Part shown: positions 14,117-17,567 of the stretch, piece by piece | Position numbering within the stretch: the first letter of the stretch is position 1 | Layout: each line of letters opens with the position of its first letter | Assembly: GCA_016126025.1 (NCBI GenBank) | Contig: JAEFDA010000049.1 | Coordinates: forward strand, 1 to 17,567 | DNA: 17,567 nucleotides | Source of the DNA: Nitrososphaerota archaeon | Lineage (GTDB): Archaea; Thermoproteota; Nitrososphaeria; Nitrososphaerales; Nitrosopumilaceae | Reading direction: 5' to 3' | Translations under genes and position numbers: made by a program | Notes under the pieces: generated by a model | Told to the model about the DNA's origin: nothing | Database searches by the model: none | The model's input: only the letters and a program-made list of their open reading frames with translations

Positions 14117-14548
14117 ACGCCTGCAATACTGTATCTAATCTTCCAAACAATATACGATCATATTCCAAATGTTGGAAGTGAGTAATCTGGTCGCGCATAC
14201 TATTTCGACTGCTGACAGATCCGGAGCGTCCCGGCGAGCCCGGATGGCCGTCTTGAACCGTCGCATGACCAAAAGCAATTCCCCTCAAACCGTTCCAAGA
14301 CCACGGCCAGATCTTCCACGAACCTGCCGTTGAGGCTGCAATGGAATAGGTTACGCACCAACCGCACTGCACTGGAACGATTCGCTGATGCCGCGGTGTC
14401 ATTGGCCACCGTTCCAGCAGGCCCGTACGGCATTCAGGACGTGGCGGCTGCGCGGTACCTCGACATATGGAGCTGTGGTAGCGCATGGCAAGGGCGCCAT
14501 GGCGAATTCGCGCTGAGTCTAAATGCGTATGATCATCTCTAGTATAGG
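14117..14548. other. Long gap without a convincing gene, possible decayed sequence
   Basis: This stretch separates cdvC from uvrB. The first 60 bp are AT-rich and hold the inverted repeat TTCCAA-ATG-TTGGAA (14163-14177). The rest has mixed composition, with less of the ATA/AGG codon pattern of the neighbours. The only notable frame, 14433-14200 on the minus strand (77 residues, containing FHCSLNGRFVEDLAVVLERF), is short and starts straight after a stop codon. It could be a remnant of a larger gene such as a transposase, but I cannot show this. The motif GTTCCA or its complement TGGAAC recurs at 14292, 14373 and 14411 and again in the uvrB palindrome. No tRNA or other known RNA is recognised. 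Confidence 0.35.
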
Positions 14549-14556
14549 TATATTTT
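14549..14556 (+). promoter_or_regulatory. TATA box for uvrB-uvrA
   Basis: TATATTTT is centred about 28 bp upstream of GTG 14580. It makes GTG the likely start of uvrB, because the ATG at 14523 would be upstream of the promoter. Confidence 0.6.
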
Positions 14557-14579
14557 CCGGCTGTGCGGGGGGCCAAGTC

Positions 14580-16517
14580 GTGGAACGGTTCCAACTGTGC
14601 TCGGACTTTCAGCCCGCCGGAGACCAGCCCGAGGCCGTAAGGAGGCTGGCAGAGGGGGCCGCCCGACAAAAGACGCAGACGCTGCTGGGCGTTACCGGCA
14701 GCGGCAAGACTTTCACGGTGGCAAACGTGATAGCGGAGTCCGGCAAGAACGCCCTGGTCATATCCCATAACAAGACTCTGGCCGCCCAGCTATATGCGGA
14801 GCTTAAGCAGTTCTTTCCGAAGAACAACGTGGGGTATTTTGTGTCATTCTACGACTACTACCAGCCGGAGAGCTACATACCCCAGACGGACACCTACATC
14901 GAGAAGGACACGCGGCGCAACGAGATCATAGAAAAGATGCGGCTGGAGGCCACCGCCATGCTGCTCTCCGGGGAGCCCACCGTGATAGTGGCCACCGTCT
15001 CCTGCATATACTCGCTGGGCAACCCCAAGGACTGGAAGGATCTGGCCATAACCCTGAAGGCCGGCGGGCGGGCCAGCCGGCAGGACATAATACGTCGGCT
15101 GCTGGATGCCAGGTACGAGAGGAACGACACCGAGGTCGCCCCGGGCAACTTCCGCGTCCGTGGCGACACCATAGATGTTGTTCCTGCATACTCGGATGAT
15201 GCGATCCGCATATCGATGTTCGGCGACGTGGTGGAGCGGATATCAGTTAGGGATACGGTCTCCATGGCAGAGAAGAGCAGGCTCCCTGGCATAACCATAT
15301 ACCCCGCCAAGCACTACCTGACCGCCCGCGATGTCCGGGAGGGCGCCGTGCGCTCCATCCGCGAGGAGCTGGAGAGCAGACTGTGCGAGCTGCCCGAGCT
15401 GCCGCGACAACGGCTGGAGAGCCGGACCAACTACGACATAGAGATGATACAGGAGGTCGGGTACTGCGCCGGAATAGAGAACTACTCACGGCATTTTGAC
15501 GGCCGCAGACCCGGCGAGAAGGCGTTCTGCCTGATGGACTTTTTCGGCAACGACTTTCTGCTGGTGATAGACGAGTGCCACGTCACCCTGCCGCAGCTGC
15601 ATGCCATGTACAAGGGAGACTGGTCCCGCAAGAAGCAGCTGGTCGATTACGGCTTCCGGCTGCCCAGCGCCTACGACAACAGGCCGCTCAAGTTCTCCGA
15701 GTTTGAGGGGTACATGGGAAATACGCTCTTCGTCTCGGCCACCCCCGGCGAATACGAGAGAAAAAGGTCTCACCACATTGTAGAGCAGCTGGTGAGACCC
15801 ACCGGGCTGGTGGATCCGCATGTCCAGACGAGGCCTACCCAGGGACAGATGGACGATCTGATAGAGGAGATACGTATACGGGCCTCCCGCTCCGAGCGCG
15901 TCTTGGTCACCACCCTCACCAAGCGCATGGCAGAGGACCTGGCCGAGTACCTCTCCAAGAAGGAGATAAGGGTCCGATACATGCACTCGGAGATAGAGGG
16001 GCTCCAGAGGACCGAGTTGATACGGCAGCTGCGCCTGGGCGAGTACGACGTTCTGGTGGGGATAAACCTTCTACGGGAGGGACTGGACATACCCGAGGTC
16101 TCGCTGGTGGCCATCCTAGACGCGGACAAGGAGGGGTTCCTGCGCAACTACACCAGCCTGATACAGACCTTCGGCAGGGCGGCTCGGAATGCCAACGGGA
16201 CAGTCATCATGTACGCCGACACCATGACAAAGTCCATGCGCCAGGCCGTGGAGGAGACCGGCCGGCGCCGGGAGCGGCAGCTGGAGTACAACCGCATACA
16301 CGGCATCACACCCCACACCGTGTCGAAACCCATACCCGAGGTAGAGGGGGAGGTGGACACCACCAAGCACAAGACTACAGGAGACATACGCATGGAGATA
16401 ATAGAGCTGGAGGCGCAGATGAGGACGTACGCCGACCAGATGGAGTTCGAGAAGGCCATCGAGTGTCGCGACCGCATCAACGGCATGGAGAGGGAGTTGA
16501 AGAGGCGCCGTGTCTAG
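14580..16517 (+). CDS. uvrB: Excinuclease ABC subunit B
   Basis: The 645-residue helicase-like protein loads onto damaged DNA with UvrA and recruits UvrC for incision in bacterial-type nucleotide excision repair. The start is GTG at 14580, giving [20 protein letters not shown] as in UvrB families; an in-frame ATG at 14523 would add 19 atypical residues. Walker A GVTGSGKT is at 37-44. The damage-verifying beta-hairpin with its Tyr cluster, [16 protein letters not shown], is at 91-106. VIDECH is the Walker B/DEAH-like motif. [14 protein letters not shown] and TFGRAARN are helicase motifs V and VI. The C-terminal UVR motif ([13 protein letters not shown]) for UvrC binding is present. The family is bacterial in origin, and Thaumarchaeota are known to carry it. 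The stop overlaps the uvrA start by 8 bp. Confidence 0.95.
   Translation: MERFQLCSDFQPAGDQPEAVRRLAEGAARQKTQTLLGVTGSGKTFTVANVIAESGKNALVISHNKTLAAQLYAELKQFFPKNNVGYFVSFYDYYQPESYIPQTDTYIEKDTRRNEIIEKMRLEATAMLLSGEPTVIVATVSCIYSLGNPKDWKDLAITLKAGGRASRQDIIRRLLDARYERNDTEVAPGNFRVRGDTIDVVPAYSDDAIRISMFGDVVERISVRDTVSMAEKSRLPGITIYPAKHYLTARDVREGAVRSIREELESRLCELPELPRQRLESRTNYDIEMIQEVGYCAGIENYSRHFDGRRPGEKAFCLMDFFGNDFLLVIDECHVTLPQLHAMYKGDWSRKKQLVDYGFRLPSAYDNRPLKFSEFEGYMGNTLFVSATPGEYERKRSHHIVEQLVRPTGLVDPHVQTRPTQGQMDDLIEEIRIRASRSERVLVTTLTKRMAEDLAEYLSKKEIRVRYMHSEIEGLQRTELIRQLRLGEYDVLVGINLLREGLDIPEVSLVAILDADKEGFLRNYTSLIQTFGRAARNANGTVIMYADTMTKSMRQAVEETGRRRERQLEYNRIHGITPHTVSKPIPEVEGEVDTTKHKTTGDIRMEIIELEAQMRTYADQMEFEKAIECRDRINGMERELKRRRV
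14581..14593. promoter_or_regulatory. 13-bp palindrome at the uvrB start codon
   Basis: TGGAACGGTTCCA is a perfect inverted repeat around one central G. It begins one base into the GTG start codon, where the leaderless transcript would begin. A protein bound here would block transcription initiation, so it is a candidate operator for a DNA-damage or other regulator. It also encodes the first residues of UvrB, so chance cannot be excluded. Confidence 0.3.
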
Positions 16518-17567
16518 TCTGATTATACGGGGAGCCCGGCACCACAACCTCAAGAACATAGACATAGACCTGCCCAAAGGGACGCTGCTGGTAATAAGCG
16601 GCCTCTCCGGCTCGGGCAAGTCCACCCTGGCCTTCGACACCATATATGCCGAGGGCCAGCGCCGGTATGTGGAGTCGCTCTCCGCATACGCCCGGCAGTT
16701 CCTTGACATCATGGAAAAGCCCGACGTCGACTCCATAGAGGGCCTCGCGCCGGCCATATCCATACAGCAGAAGACCACCAGCAAGAACCCCCGCTCGACG
16801 GTGGGCACGACCACCGAGATATACGACTACCTGAGGCTGCTGTATGCGCGGGTGGGCACCCCATACTGCCACAAGTGCGACAGGCCCATCTCCAGCCAGT
16901 CGGTGGAGACCATCTGCGACTCGGTGCTCCGGGAGTTCGGCGGCAGGGACATAATGGTTCTGGCCCCCCTGATAAAGAGGAAGAAGGGGACACACACCGG
17001 CGTAATCTCCAAGGTCTCCGGAGAGGGATACTCCCGGGTGCGCGTAGACGGGAAGGTGCACAATCTGGACGACGAGATCCCCCCCATGGACAGGCAACAG
17101 TGGCACAACATAGAGATCGTGGTGGACCGCATGAATGCCGAAAAATCCGAGCGCTCCAGGCTGTTTGAGAGCGTACAAACGGCCGTGGACGCGGCCGGCG
17201 GCGAGGTCATGGTGATCGCCAACAAGGACAGCCGCGTGTACTCCCAGAGCAACGCATGCCCGTACTGCGGTGTGAACATAGGGGAGATGGAGCCGCGGAC
17301 CTTCTCGTTCAACTCACCCTTCGGCCTCTGCCAGAGCTGCTCAGGACTGGGGGAGCGCGAGGGGTACGACTTTGACCTAGTTATTCCCGACGAATCCAAG
17401 AGCATAAACGACGGGGCCGTGCACCCTTGGGGCTCCAAGATCCCGCCCCCCATAATGGAGCGGATGCAATACTTGGCAGAACGGTACGGCTTCAAGATGG
17501 ACACCCCCATAGAGGACTACAGCGACGAGCAGTTCTTCGGGCTGGTGTACGGCCCCGAGGGAGGGCC
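16510..17567 (+). CDS. uvrA: Excinuclease ABC subunit A, N-terminal part (3' end outside window)
   Basis: The first 352 residues of UvrA, the ABC-type ATPase that finds DNA lesions and delivers UvrB, are present. The start is GTG at 16510, inside the uvrB end (8-bp overlap), giving [19 protein letters not shown], the usual N-terminus. Walker A GLSGSGKS is at 31-38, followed by [20 protein letters not shown] (46-65) and the Q-loop region [18 protein letters not shown] CxxC pair, C120 and C123 in YCHKC, opens the UvrB-binding segment. A second set (CPYCG ... CQSCSGLGE near 253-287) is the zinc module around the conserved FSFNSPFG. The reading frame runs to the window end. uvrC is not in the window. 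Confidence 0.95.
   Translation, partial: MSSLIIRGARHHNLKNIDIDLPKGTLLVISGLSGSGKSTLAFDTIYAEGQRRYVESLSAYARQFLDIMEKPDVDSIEGLAPAISIQQKTTSKNPRSTVGTTTEIYDYLRLLYARVGTPYCHKCDRPISSQSVETICDSVLREFGGRDIMVLAPLIKRKKGTHTGVISKVSGEGYSRVRVDGKVHNLDDEIPPMDRQQWHNIEIVVDRMNAEKSERSRLFESVQTAVDAAGGEVMVIANKDSRVYSQSNACPYCGVNIGEMEPRTFSFNSPFGLCQSCSGLGEREGYDFDLVIPDESKSINDGAVHPWGSKIPPPIMERMQYLAERYGFKMDTPIEDYSDEQFFGLVYGPEGG

Noticed and set aside
14523..14579. Upstream ATG extension of UvrB (19 residues)
   Set aside because: It includes the TATA-like TATATTTT, and UvrB proteins start close to the FQL.S.F..AGDQP motif.
14115..14768. 217-codon minus-strand frame across the gap and the uvrB start
   Set aside because: It runs antisense into uvrB, has irregular composition and shows no recognisable motif.
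1..17567. CRISPR arrays, complete insertion sequences, rRNA genes
   Set aside because: Reading through the window, I saw no regularly spaced repeats, no intact transposase with terminal repeats, and no rRNA-like sequence.

Overview
The window looks like a chromosomal segment of an ammonia-oxidising-type archaeon (Thaumarchaeota/Nitrososphaeria), most like the high-GC, sponge-associated Cenarchaeum lineage. Three things point there. An AAA ATPase of the CdvC/Vps4 type sits close to bacterial-type uvrB and uvrA, a combination known from Thaumarchaeota. The first gene carries a WW...D..F...I..LI segment that I recognise from secreted thaumarchaeal proteins. Many genes have a TATA-like box centred about 27 bp before the start codon, the archaeal leaderless pattern. 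Codon use is GC-rich but strongly favours ATA for Ile and AGG for Arg. The lineage is inferred by eye; no database was searched.

Layout. 1-627 (+) is the 3' end of a probable secreted protein. 695-2856 (+) holds nadE (NAD synthetase) and cysS (cysteinyl-tRNA synthetase), translationally coupled. 2917-3765 (+) is a cobalamin-binding protein whose B12 module carries the W-x9-EH and ExHxxG signatures of the CarH/LitR light-sensing family, but with no MerR DNA-binding domain. 7052-3776 (-) is a three-gene operon for the non-oxidative pentose phosphate pathway: a transketolase N-terminal half fused in frame to ribulose-phosphate 3-epimerase, the transketolase C-terminal half, and a short transaldolase. 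All are joined by ATGA stop/start overlaps. 8872-7270 (-) holds citrate synthase and an unknown small protein. After a highly structured divergent intergenic region come a DHH-family phosphoesterase (+, 9170-10174) and, converging on it, a RidA-family protein behind a TrmB-family regulator (-, 11793-10171).

11924-14056 (+) is a tight, overlapping three-gene unit: a small protein that resembles an ESCRT-III (CdvB-like) core, a charged coiled-coil protein of unknown function, and cdvC, the MIT-domain AAA ATPase that remodels ESCRT-III in archaeal cell division. After a gap of about 520 bp with no convincing gene come uvrB and the start of uvrA (+), the damage-recognition part of nucleotide excision repair. 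uvrA runs off the window.

Most noteworthy are the CdvC-linked gene pair (a possible ESCRT-III plus adaptor module), the transketolase-epimerase fusion, and the CarH-like B12 protein with an unusual N-terminal domain. Several palindromes (11885-11897, 14581-14593) and a large hairpin (9053-9077) sit at promoters or divergent regions and may be regulatory.
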